Positions 16,399 through 23,869 of a stretch of DNA of 28,769 nt are shown here, piece after piece (the first letter of the stretch is position 1; each line of letters begins with the position of its first letter). The notes under the pieces were generated by a model that was given only the letters and a program-made list of their open reading frames with translations, had not been told where the DNA came from and did no database searches. A program made the position numbers and the translations under genes. The stretch covers positions 1-28,769 of the forward strand of contig DAISJM010000042.1 of NCBI GenBank assembly GCA_036821485.1, in the 5' to 3' direction. The stretch is from DAISJM01 sp036821485 (lineage in GTDB: Bacteria > Verrucomicrobiota > Kiritimatiellia > CAIQIC01 > JAGNIJ01).

Positions 16399-17439
16399 GT
16401 GTCATGGGGCGAACGTCTGGCCGAACTCAACCAACCCTTCACCGATGCCATGCGCCGCCGGCGCCGCGCAACGTTCTTTCTCGTGCTCATCGTCATCGCC
16501 GTTTTCGGGGGCACGCTCTATGTCGCCATCCGCCAGTATCTGCTGCTCACCCACCGTTCCATAGGCACGTGGGATACCCGATTTGCTTCGGCGGGCAAAA
16601 CGCCCAAGTCGTCACTGGATCTGGACACCGATCTACAGGCGCAATTCGTGCTGGATGAACTTGCCGAGCAGTCAGCCACGCCTGTGCCCGAAGCAGGTGA
16701 CATGCCGTTCACCACGGAATGGGTGAAGCAAGCCGGCTACTACCTTGCCCAAGCCGAAAAGGCCTCGAAGAACGAGCGCTACGACGACGCGATCTCCCAC
16801 TACCGCAAGGCGCTGCTGATCTTCCCCCGGATGCAGGGCATCAATCGCCAGATGGGCCTCATTCACCTCCGGCAGAAACAGTACGACAAGGCCGTTGAAG
16901 ATCTGGAGCATGCCGTTGCCGAAGAGGATATGACCTTCGGGTTGGCCAACAATCTCGGCGTCGCCTACCTCGCCTTGGAGAACTTCAAGCAGGCCGAGAA
17001 GAACTTCCTCATCGCGGCCACCTTGAATCCAAAATACCCGCTCGCCTTCTTCAACCTCGCGACGCTCTATCTGCGCACCGGAGAACTCGACAAGGCGGCG
17101 GACTATTTCCAGAAGTACCTCAAGCTGAAACCCGAGGATATGTCCGCCGGACAAACCTATGCGATGGTGCTCGTGCAGTTGAAACAATGGGAACCGGCCA
17201 TCGCCATCTTGAAGTCGATCAGCCAGGCGACGCCGGACGTTGCGCCCATCCACTTCCGCCTGGCCGAGGCGCTCTCGCACACGGGCGACACCAAGGGCGC
17301 CGTCGAGGCACTGACTCGCGCGACCTCTCTCGTCGATCTACGAAAGGCACTGGCCTGGATGTCCCGTCCTGAATTCGACCTGCTCAGGAACGATCCGGGA
17401 TTCCAACAACTGCTGAGCGCACTCGGAGCGGGCGAGTAA
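16399..17439 (+). CDS. Membrane-anchored TPR protein (second of a pair); start uncertain
   Basis: From the GTG at 16399 this encodes 346 residues: a short basic tail, a membrane helix (ATFFLVLIVIAVFGGTLYVAI, about 23-45), a linker, and TPR repeats from about residue 115 (YDDAISHYRKALLIFPRMQG, YDKAVEDLEHAVAEED, GLANNLGVAYLALENFKQAEKNFLIAATLNPKYP, LDKAADYFQKYLKLKPED). The same frame stays open upstream to the end of the first TPR gene and reads KKNAKTPDRQAERASNATQD..., a polar tail like that of the first protein, but no ATG, GTG or TTG exists there. The only overlap start would be ATA at 16297 inside the ATAA that stops the first gene. The 3' end overlaps the convergent comEC gene by 56 bp. Confidence 0.85.
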   Translation: MSWGERLAELNQPFTDAMRRRRRATFFLVLIVIAVFGGTLYVAIRQYLLLTHRSIGTWDTRFASAGKTPKSSLDLDTDLQAQFVLDELAEQSATPVPEAGDMPFTTEWVKQAGYYLAQAEKASKNERYDDAISHYRKALLIFPRMQGINRQMGLIHLRQKQYDKAVEDLEHAVAEEDMTFGLANNLGVAYLALENFKQAEKNFLIAATLNPKYPLAFFNLATLYLRTGELDKAADYFQKYLKLKPEDMSAGQTYAMVLVQLKQWEPAIAILKSISQATPDVAPIHFRLAEALSHTGDTKGAVEALTRATSLVDLRKALAWMSRPEFDLLRNDPGFQQLLSALGAGE

Positions 17440-19786
17440 CCCCAACCCGGTCCGAGTCCAGTCCGATCACCAAACTCCCTTCCCGATCCGTCCGATGTAC
17501 TTCCACACCTCGCGCTGCGAGTCGTTCCAACGCCGCCCCATCGGGATGCCCGTCGAGATTGTCAGCTCCCACACTCACCACCGCACACATCGGTGAAATG
17601 GCCTCGATCCATTCGAACCCGCAGGTATCGCGCGCTGCGTGGTTGCCCACCACGAGCGCACCTGCCATGACATCCATGGGCCGCTGCAACACCGCCCTCT
17701 CAACCGCTGTCCCTCCACCACCCATCAGGACCACCCCCGCCGCCCCTGCGCCCACACGCAGCACCAGCGAGGATTCATCGGCGTTGCGCCCCGGCTCACC
17801 ACCCGACGGATGCAGCACCTCCCATTCGGCGCACCGCCCAAGCGACCCGTGATCTCCACAAACCAGACGCCGCACGCGTATCCCGCGGGCCCGCGCCTCC
17901 CGCAATGCCTCGCGCGTCACACTCGATCTGGACAGGAATGGCGTGCACCACACCTCGTCCACAGGAATGCCGCGCAGAATCTCGATCGCGCCGCCGGTGT
18001 GATCTGCATCCCCATGCGTCAGCACCAGCGCGGCCAACCGGTCAACCCCCTGCCCCCGCAGATACTGCAGCACCCGGCGCCCCATCCGGCGCGGCCCCGC
18101 ATCCACCAGGATGTCCCGCTCCCCCGGCATATTCACAAACACCGCATTGCCCTGTCCCACGTCCAGCACATGCACCGTACTCTCATGATCCGTCCATCCT
18201 GCGAATAGGAGGAAGCACAATACGCCCGCGCAACCGAGCAGGACCACGCGACGCGTCCACCCCCGCGCCGACAACAGCAGGATGATCAGGACATACCATG
18301 CGACAAGTTCCTCGACGGAAGGTGCACGCACAAAACGGTATCCACCCGGAACCCTGCCCGCAGCCTCGACACACGCCAGCATGATGCCGATGAACACCCG
18401 CCCCGCATGATTCATGATTTCCGCCACCAAGGGCAAGACGCCGCCGACCACCAGGCTGGCCGCACCCGAAAACAGGATCACAAAAGAAAGCGGTATGACC
18501 GCGAGATTGGCCACCCATGAAATGGGCGAGACGAGATTGAAGTAATGCGCGGCAATCGGCGCCGTCGCCACCCACGCCGAGAAAGACGCGATGGCGAGTG
18601 AACCGATATAGACGACGAAGGTTCTCGCCCATCGCGCCGGCCATCGCTCAGCCTGCACCCGCCATGGGTCCACAGCCATCCAGCGCTGAAAGGGGCGAAC
18701 CAGCGGCACATACAGCGTCATCAGTCCCGCGACCGCGGTGAAGGAAAAAACAAAGCCGGGCTCCATCACCTGGTCCGGCGCAAACCCAAGAATGATCAGT
18801 GCGGCTGCGGCGAGAGAACTCAAGCCATCCGGACGCCGCTGCAGCGCCGGAGCCGACCAGATCACAAGTGCCATCACACAGGCACGCACCGCGCTCGCGC
18901 TCGCGCCCGTCATGATCGTGTACGCGATCAGCGCCGGAGCCAGGAACAGGATCCAGCGCGGACGGGACCATCCCAGCAGTTTGAGAAGCGCAATCACCAT
19001 CAAGACAACCACACCCACATGCAGGCCGGACACCGCGACAATGTGCAACGTGCCCGTGGTGGAAAACGCCCGGTAAAGCTTCGGAGACATGTTCTGTCGA
19101 TAGCCCAGCAACAACGCATCCAGCAGAGCCACGCTGTCCGGACAGTCCTCGATCCCGCGCTCCAGAATGCGAAGCCCCCTCTGGCGCGCAGCCATGCAGA
19201 GCGCAACAAAGCGCGACCCATGCCCGCCCGAAAGCCAACGCGCATGGTCACCATCCATGCGCAATGTATAGCATCCCTTTGCAAGCCCTCCATCGCCGGT
19301 CACCGCCTCGGCCACCACCCCGGAGAATAGCCATCGATCGCCATAGACCGGCGCACGTGTTCCCGCACGCGCAAGCCACCAGATATCCACCGTGCCCCGT
19401 GCGCGCTGCCACTCCTCCGCGCGACGCATGCCTTCGACCCGCACCTCGAACTTCCGTATTTCCAGGTCCGTCTCGCGCGCAGCCTCGACACCGGGCTCGC
19501 TGGCAACAACGCCCACGAGGCTGACGTGCTCACGGGCGCGCTGCACAAGCCTCCCGATCTCCCGGGGCGATGAGCCGCTCATCGCCAGGCGTGTGTGCAC
19601 AGCGCCCGCCAGGACCACCGCCAGCCATAGGCTGAGCGAAATGAAGGGAATGCGCGGGAAGAGGATCGTGAACAGGCTGAGCAAGACACCGAGCATCGCA
19701 ATCTGAAGGACCGGGAAATCCCACCGGAGGCCGATCAAAATGCCGATGACAAAGAGAACGGTTACCCCTACGAGCGGGCGCCGCAT
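17384..19786 (-). CDS. comEC: ComEC/Rec2 family DNA-uptake channel protein
   Basis: An 800-residue membrane protein of the ComEC family, which forms the inner-membrane channel for single-stranded DNA in natural transformation. An N-terminal soluble (OB-fold/DUF4131-like) part comes after two or three helices. The Competence core has LHIVAVSGLHVGVVVLMVIALL (about residues 247-268) and several membrane helices. A C-terminal metallo-beta-lactamase-like domain (VHVLDVGQGNAVFVNMPGERDILVDAG and the metal motif THGDADHTGG) may be the nuclease that degrades the other strand. I start at the ATG at 19786; a GTG at 19858 would overlap thiD. No other competence genes are in the window. The last 56 bp lie within the convergent TPR gene. 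Confidence 0.92.
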   Translation of the reverse strand: MRRPLVGVTVLFVIGILIGLRWDFPVLQIAMLGVLLSLFTILFPRIPFISLSLWLAVVLAGAVHTRLAMSGSSPREIGRLVQRAREHVSLVGVVASEPGVEAARETDLEIRKFEVRVEGMRRAEEWQRARGTVDIWWLARAGTRAPVYGDRWLFSGVVAEAVTGDGGLAKGCYTLRMDGDHARWLSGGHGSRFVALCMAARQRGLRILERGIEDCPDSVALLDALLLGYRQNMSPKLYRAFSTTGTLHIVAVSGLHVGVVVLMVIALLKLLGWSRPRWILFLAPALIAYTIMTGASASAVRACVMALVIWSAPALQRRPDGLSSLAAAALIILGFAPDQVMEPGFVFSFTAVAGLMTLYVPLVRPFQRWMAVDPWRVQAERWPARWARTFVVYIGSLAIASFSAWVATAPIAAHYFNLVSPISWVANLAVIPLSFVILFSGAASLVVGGVLPLVAEIMNHAGRVFIGIMLACVEAAGRVPGGYRFVRAPSVEELVAWYVLIILLLSARGWTRRVVLLGCAGVLCFLLFAGWTDHESTVHVLDVGQGNAVFVNMPGERDILVDAGPRRMGRRVLQYLRGQGVDRLAALVLTHGDADHTGGAIEILRGIPVDEVWCTPFLSRSSVTREALREARARGIRVRRLVCGDHGSLGRCAEWEVLHPSGGEPGRNADESSLVLRVGAGAAGVVLMGGGGTAVERAVLQRPMDVMAGALVVGNHAARDTCGFEWIEAISPMCAVVSVGADNLDGHPDGAALERLAARGVEVHRTDREGSLVIGLDSDRVGVTRPLRVRSAVVGIPDRS

Positions 19787-19844
19787 GCGATGCGTCCCGC
19801 GCGCCGGAGTATGATCGGGGGAATGAATCGAATCGAACGGACCG

Positions 19845-20672
19845 CTACCCTGGGCCACCCGCGGAATTCCAGAAGAAGTTTAGTGGATGATGCCGGCCAA
19901 CCGGCCATGACGCCTCCATGGCGCGTCGCACAAATTCCTTGGCCTTCCCCACGGCATCGTGAAGAAGATCGCCCTTTGCAAGATACGCGGTGACCGCTGC
20001 GGAGAAGCAACAGCCGGCTCCGTGACTCTCGGCAATCTCCACCCGCCGCCCGGTGTAGACAAAGGCCTCACCCTCGTCGTACAGCACGTCGAAGACGTCG
20101 TCGCCGGCCAAATGCCCGCCTTTGATCACGCAGGCCACATCGTAGCGGTCGCCAATCTCTTCTGCGGTTGCCTTCATCTCATCCAGCGTACGGATCGGGT
20201 GCCCGCAAAGAATTTCGGCTTCGTGAATATTGGGCGTGATGACCCGGGCCTGCGGAAGCAACTCTGCACACAAGGCATCAATCGCGTCGTGCTTGAGGAG
20301 TATGGCGCCCGACGAAGCAACCATGACGGGGTCCACCACCAGGACCGGAATGCCCTGCCGGACGTCCGCCTTGGCAACCGTGCGGATGATCTGCGCCGTG
20401 TACAGCATGCCGGTCTTCGCCGCGGCCACCGGCATCTCGTCACACACCGCCTTGATCTGCGCGGCGACCATGTCGGGCTCGATCGCGACGATGCCCGCCA
20501 CTTCCTTGGGATTCTGCGCCGTCAGACACGTAACCGCAGACGCGCCAAAAACTCCCAGCGCGGAGAAAGTCTTGAGGTCCGCCTGAATGCCCGCGCCACC
20601 GCTGCTGTCGGATCCGGCAATCGTCAGCGCGACCGCCATCCCAGTTTCTTTCGGCTCCGTCTGCATCGTCAT
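19845..20672 (-). CDS. thiD: Hydroxymethylpyrimidine/phosphomethylpyrimidine kinase ThiD
   Basis: A 275-residue ribokinase-fold kinase that phosphorylates HMP and HMP-phosphate for thiamine synthesis. Clear signatures are ALTIAGSDSSGGAGIQADLKTFSALGVFG at the N terminus, VVDPVMVASSG, VITPNIHEAEIL, and near the C terminus ESHGAGCCFSAAVTAYLA, the anion-hole/catalytic region that usually reads GTGCTLSAA. The ATG at 20672 is used; an ATG 11 codons in (MAVALTIAGS) would also give a normal protein, and neither has a strong ribosome-binding site. No other thiamine genes are nearby and no TPP riboswitch was seen upstream. Confidence 0.95.
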   Translation of the reverse strand: MTMQTEPKETGMAVALTIAGSDSSGGAGIQADLKTFSALGVFGASAVTCLTAQNPKEVAGIVAIEPDMVAAQIKAVCDEMPVAAAKTGMLYTAQIIRTVAKADVRQGIPVLVVDPVMVASSGAILLKHDAIDALCAELLPQARVITPNIHEAEILCGHPIRTLDEMKATAEEIGDRYDVACVIKGGHLAGDDVFDVLYDEGEAFVYTGRRVEIAESHGAGCCFSAAVTAYLAKGDLLHDAVGKAKEFVRRAMEASWPVGRHHPLNFFWNSAGGPG

Positions 20673-20718
20673 GCCGCCGAGGTTAGATTAAAGGGCAAAA
20701 CAGTCAAGCCGCGAAGCA

Positions 20719-22455
20719 TCATTGCGACAACTTCATCTCAGCCTGCCGCACCGCGCCCGCCGCCTCGGATGATGTCGGCCGTATGCGCAGGGCCAACACA
20801 CCCTGATCCAACGCATCGCGCGGCCGGTTCACCTTCAAGTAGGCGCGCGACAGATTGAGACGGGCGCTGAAATTCTCGGAGTCCAGTTCCACCGCGCGCT
20901 GCCACGCTGCAATAGCCTCGTCCAACCGGTCCTGCATGGCCAGCGCAGTCCCCATGTTCTGATGCGCCTCCAGCATCCGTGGGTTGAGCTCCAACGCACG
21001 CCGGAGGTATCCTTCCGCCTCAACAGCGTTCCCCTCACGCAACCGCACTTCTCCCAGCATGCTGTAGGCGCCAACAAACTCCGCATCACAGCGCAGCGCC
21101 TCGTCAAGCGACGCCGAGGCCGCGGCAAAATCGCCGAGCCTGAGTTGCGCCGCTCCCAAGCCGTACCACGACCGCGCACATGGGTTGGCCTTGACAACAT
21201 GGGTCCACAGGCTGAGGGAGTCCCGCCACACAGGAGCATAGCGCAAGGCCGACACGCCCGAGCCCACCAGTGCGAGCAGCGCAGCCAGCCACAAGGCAAC
21301 TCTCGCCGCCGGTTGCCGCTCGGCACGCACCATGCCTTCCATCCACAGACCCACGACGCAGCCGATCAACCCCAACGACGGAAGATAGGTGTAGCGATCG
21401 GCCACAAACCGAATCGGAAGCGCAGGCCCCAGCGCCACGACAAAGAACGCCATGAGGAAGACAGGCAGCCGCCGGCCACGCTGCCACAGCCATCCCGCCA
21501 GGAGCAACATGGCGATCCCCCCCATCAGCAGCGCGCGGACCTCGGCGGCGGAAACAAGACCGTGTGCTGCATAGAGAGGACAGAGCGCCTCGGGCCACAA
21601 GGTTTTGGCGGCGTAGTATCCGACGGCACTGGCGTAGCTCCACAACGTGCCAAGCAGCATGAAGTTGCCTGCAGGATTGTCGCTCTGATCCTGCAGCGCC
21701 CGCAAACCGGTCAGCACGGCCGCCAGCAGCAAGGGCGCCTTCTCCATCAACGCCTTCCGCCACAGCACCCCGCCGTTCCGCCACACCGGCAGACGATTCC
21801 CAAGCAACCCGTCCGCCAGCAGCAGAACCACGGGAAGCGTCACGGCCATCGACTTGGATAGCATCGCTGCCATCCCGAGCACGGTCCACCGGACCACCCA
21901 TCGCAAACGGTTCGCCCCGGGCCCCTTCACGTAAAGGCTCAGCGCCGCCAGGTAGAAGAAGGCGTGCAAAACATCCTTGCGCTCCGAAATCCAGACCACC
22001 GACTCGATCCGTTGCGGATGCAGCGCGAAAAGAAGCGCCGCGACGCAAGCCGTAACCCGGTACAATCGCGCCCGCCCGCCAACCCCGCCAGAAAGGCTCA
22101 GCAGCTGCACGCCCAAGACATAAACCCAGACCGCATTGGCGGCATGAAGGAGGATGTTCGTCAGCCGAAACCCTGCTGGCCGCAAGCCCCAAACCAGCCT
22201 GTCTGCCACGTAACTGAGCCAAACCAACGGCTTGAAGTCGGATACGGCGGAAGACGTCAGGAACCACCTGAAATCGGCCTTACTAAGCCGCGCAAGGTGA
22301 TGATTATCGACAATATTGACCATGTCGTCCCAATCCAGGAAATCAAAGGAGAGCGTGGAGGCGAACAGGATGAACACGACCGCGAACAACGCCCAGGGAA
22401 GAAATCTGAAGGCGCGCGGAAGGGATACATCCGATGCAGAATCGACACTGGTCAT
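20719..22455 (-). CDS. TMTC-like DUF1736/TPR multi-pass membrane protein
   Basis: A 578-residue protein. About ten membrane helices come first, with a periplasmic WDD acidic motif (DFLDWDDMVNIVDNHHL) soon after TM1 and ALHPQRIESVVWISERKDVL, both typical of TMTC-like proteins with GT-C glycosyltransferase-type folds. TPR repeats fill the last about 170 residues (SWYGLGAAQLRLGDFAAASASLDEALRCD, AYSMLGEVRLREGNAVEAEGYLRRALELNP, AHQNMGTALAMQDRLDEAIAAWQRAVELD). The start at 22455 is chosen because AAAGG sits about 8 nt before it. Eukaryotic TMTC proteins transfer O-mannose; whether the bacterial relatives glycosylate is not established. There is a 46-bp gap to thiD, so the two may share a transcript. 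Confidence 0.82.
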   Translation of the reverse strand: MTSVDSASDVSLPRAFRFLPWALFAVVFILFASTLSFDFLDWDDMVNIVDNHHLARLSKADFRWFLTSSAVSDFKPLVWLSYVADRLVWGLRPAGFRLTNILLHAANAVWVYVLGVQLLSLSGGVGGRARLYRVTACVAALLFALHPQRIESVVWISERKDVLHAFFYLAALSLYVKGPGANRLRWVVRWTVLGMAAMLSKSMAVTLPVVLLLADGLLGNRLPVWRNGGVLWRKALMEKAPLLLAAVLTGLRALQDQSDNPAGNFMLLGTLWSYASAVGYYAAKTLWPEALCPLYAAHGLVSAAEVRALLMGGIAMLLLAGWLWQRGRRLPVFLMAFFVVALGPALPIRFVADRYTYLPSLGLIGCVVGLWMEGMVRAERQPAARVALWLAALLALVGSGVSALRYAPVWRDSLSLWTHVVKANPCARSWYGLGAAQLRLGDFAAASASLDEALRCDAEFVGAYSMLGEVRLREGNAVEAEGYLRRALELNPRMLEAHQNMGTALAMQDRLDEAIAAWQRAVELDSENFSARLNLSRAYLKVNRPRDALDQGVLALRIRPTSSEAAGAVRQAEMKLSQ

Positions 22456-22552
22456 GGCGTGCCTTTCGCTCACGCGTCTACAATAGAACCCACTGTTCAC
22501 CAGACAAGCTTTATGCGCGCGAAAACTACGCTGAATCGCCCATATTTGAGGT

Positions 22553-22581
22553 TTGACAAGGCATCTGCACCCATCTATTTT
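22553..22581 (+). promoter_or_regulatory. Sigma70-type promoter of the coiled-coil/lipoprotein operon
   Basis: A perfect -35 box TTGACA (22553-22558) is followed after exactly 17 bp by TATTTT (22576-22581). A transcript starting near 22588 would carry a leader of about 36 nt with GGAGGAG 8-9 nt before the ATG at 22624. This is the clearest promoter in the window. Confidence 0.75.
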
Positions 22582-22623
22582 TCGATGTAGAAAATCAGTC
22601 CATTTCTCCGGAGGAGATTCGGT

Positions 22624-22722
22624 ATGGCAAAAGCGCTTAAGCCGCTTGTCATTGTCTTGCTCATACTCAGTGTTGTCGCTCTTGTGCTTGGTTCGGTTTT
22701 GTTCTCCAGCGCGAGATGCTGA
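22624..22722 (+). pseudogene. N-terminal membrane segment of the coiled-coil protein, cut by a frameshift
   Basis: A 32-codon frame with the strongest ribosome-binding site in the window (GGAGGAG) encodes MAKALKPLVIVLLILSVVAL..., a single hydrophobic helix, then stops at TGA (22720-22722). The next frame overlaps it and carries on as the coiled-coil protein. Adding one base near 22705-22707 (TCTCC to TCTCCC) joins them as ...VLFSQREMLKGRT..., a natural continuation. I read it as the true 5' end of the next gene, broken by a one-base deletion or an assembly error. Confidence 0.75.
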
Positions 22723-23444
22723 AGGGTCGTACCCTTAAGCATGAGCAGGCTTTGGTCGACATCGCCGGCAAACTTCACGTCGACAGTCCCAACACCGAGA
22801 TGCTGAAGGACTACGCGAAAATGCAGCAACCCCTGGATTTGCTCGCGGTTGCCGCCGGAAATCAGTACGAGGACCTCCAGAACACCAAGACCGATCTCGA
22901 AAATACCCGCGCCGACCTGGCCAAAACCCGTGATGAACTGTCCGCGACGAAGACCGAACTCGCCGCCGCCCAGAGCAAGATCACCGAACTGAACGATTCC
23001 CTGGAGAAGAAGGAAATCGAACTGGCCGAACAGAAGAGCAAGGTCGATCAATTGGAGCAGGACAAGGCCTCACTGCAGATTCAGATCGACGATCTCAACA
23101 GCCAATTGGTCAAGTCCGAAGAGGAAATGCGGGATCTGCAGGACCAGACGGCCACACTTGAGAAGATCATCAAGGACATGGAAATCGAGCGCGGTGGCAA
23201 GAAACTGCTGCCCCCCGGCCTCACCGGCAAGATTCTTGCCGTCAACCCCGACTGGAACTTTGTTGTGCTGGATATCGGCAGCGATGTGGGTGTCGTACCC
23301 AGCGCCGAATTGATCATTCACCGGGCTGACCAGCTTGTCGGAAAAGTTCGTGTCAGCAGCGTGCAAAAGAACATGTCCATCGCCGAAGTCATGTCCGACT
23401 GGGCGCAGGAAAGCGTGCACGAGGGCGACAATGTTTTCTTCTAA
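22716..23444 (+). CDS. Coiled-coil protein with C-terminal beta-type domain (frameshifted from its membrane anchor)
   Basis: 242 residues from an ATG with no good ribosome-binding site, the body of the protein whose anchor lies at 22624-22722. Residues about 50-165 are an unbroken heptad pattern rich in Glu, Lys, Asp and Leu (TKTDLENTRADLAKTRDELSA and on), a long coiled coil. The last about 75 residues (LPPGLTGKILAVNPDWNFVVLDIGSDVGVVPSAEL...VGKVRVSSV...EVMSDW) look like a small beta-barrel with GxV/VGVVPG-like turns. Membrane helix, coiled coil and beta domain is the layout of MreC, but the sequence is not recognisably MreC. A structural or scaffold role at the inner membrane is inference. 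It overlaps the next gene by 14 bp. Confidence 0.8.
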   Translation: MLKGRTLKHEQALVDIAGKLHVDSPNTEMLKDYAKMQQPLDLLAVAAGNQYEDLQNTKTDLENTRADLAKTRDELSATKTELAAAQSKITELNDSLEKKEIELAEQKSKVDQLEQDKASLQIQIDDLNSQLVKSEEEMRDLQDQTATLEKIIKDMEIERGGKKLLPPGLTGKILAVNPDWNFVVLDIGSDVGVVPSAELIIHRADQLVGKVRVSSVQKNMSIAEVMSDWAQESVHEGDNVFF

Positions 23445-23559
23445 GATTGCAAGCTGGCTGGCTATCGTCGCAACGGTCTGCTTCATCGTGCTCATCACCT
23501 TGCAGGTGCTTGAGCTGATGCACTACTCGGGCGATCCATCCGCATGGCCCAAGCTATGA
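23431..23559 (+). CDS. 42-residue single-pass membrane peptide
   Basis: The ATG at 23431 lies inside the end of the coiled-coil gene (14-bp overlap, other frame) with GAGGG 5-6 nt before it. The product is MFSSKIASWLAIVATVCFIV..., one membrane helix (about residues 8-30) followed by a short polar tail ending SAWPKL. The gene stops at TGA 23557-23559, which overlaps the ATG of the next gene (ATGA). Both overlaps argue that it is a real gene translated in step with its neighbours. I recognise no family. Confidence 0.65.
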   Translation: MFSSKIASWLAIVATVCFIVLITLQVLELMHYSGDPSAWPKL

Positions 23560-23744
23560 CGGGCCAACTGGCGACTATCCCATCGATGTTGGTCCGACGC
23601 GTGTGCCTTCTCCTTGTACTGCTCGCGCTCGGCACCATTCTCTCCGGCTGCGCCACGGCGGATCGTGAAGATTCCGACCTCCCGTGGAATACACCGCAGC
23701 CATGGGAAGGCAGCCCGATGATCCCCGGTCTTGAAAGCCGGTAG
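23556..23744 (+). CDS. Short lipoprotein of the coiled-coil operon
   Basis: A 62-residue product from the ATG at 23556, which overlaps the preceding stop codon. Residues 11-32 are a lipoprotein signal peptide (LVRRVCLLLVLLALGTILSGC) with lipidated Cys at residue 32. If translation starts at the ATG at 23586 the signal is the standard 22 residues. The mature part is only about 31 residues, acidic then Pro/Trp-rich (DLPWNTPQPWEGSPMIPGL), too short for a folded enzyme. Small lipoproteins of this kind often serve as envelope tethers or partners; the operon context suggests it works with the coiled-coil protein. No named family. Confidence 0.65.
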   Translation: MTGQLATIPSMLVRRVCLLLVLLALGTILSGCATADREDSDLPWNTPQPWEGSPMIPGLESR

Positions 23745-23811
23745 CGAAACACACGCCCCCTGCTCTTCTCTGTTCCTCTTCCGATTCCGTCGTCGATTTT
23801 CGGGGCACGAA

Positions 23812-23841
23812 AAACCCGCCTGTCTTTCGACAGGCGGGTTT
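23812..23841. terminator. Bidirectional terminator between the lipoprotein operon and asd
   Basis: AAACCCGCCTGTC (23812-23824) and GACAGGCGGGTTT (23829-23841) pair perfectly over 13 bp with a TTTC loop. On the - strand the stem is followed by a T-run (GGGTTTTTCG), a good intrinsic terminator for asd. On the + strand TTTCGTCTTTG follows, weaker but usable for the lipoprotein operon. Confidence 0.85.
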
Positions 23842-23869
23842 CGTCTTTGAACTCAGTCAAACGTGCGGA

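Noticed and set aside
22691..22712. Programmed -1 frameshift site in the coiled-coil gene
   Set aside because: No X-XXY-YYZ heptamer fits the reading frame and no clear downstream stem was seen, so a plain one-base deletion or sequence error is the simpler explanation.
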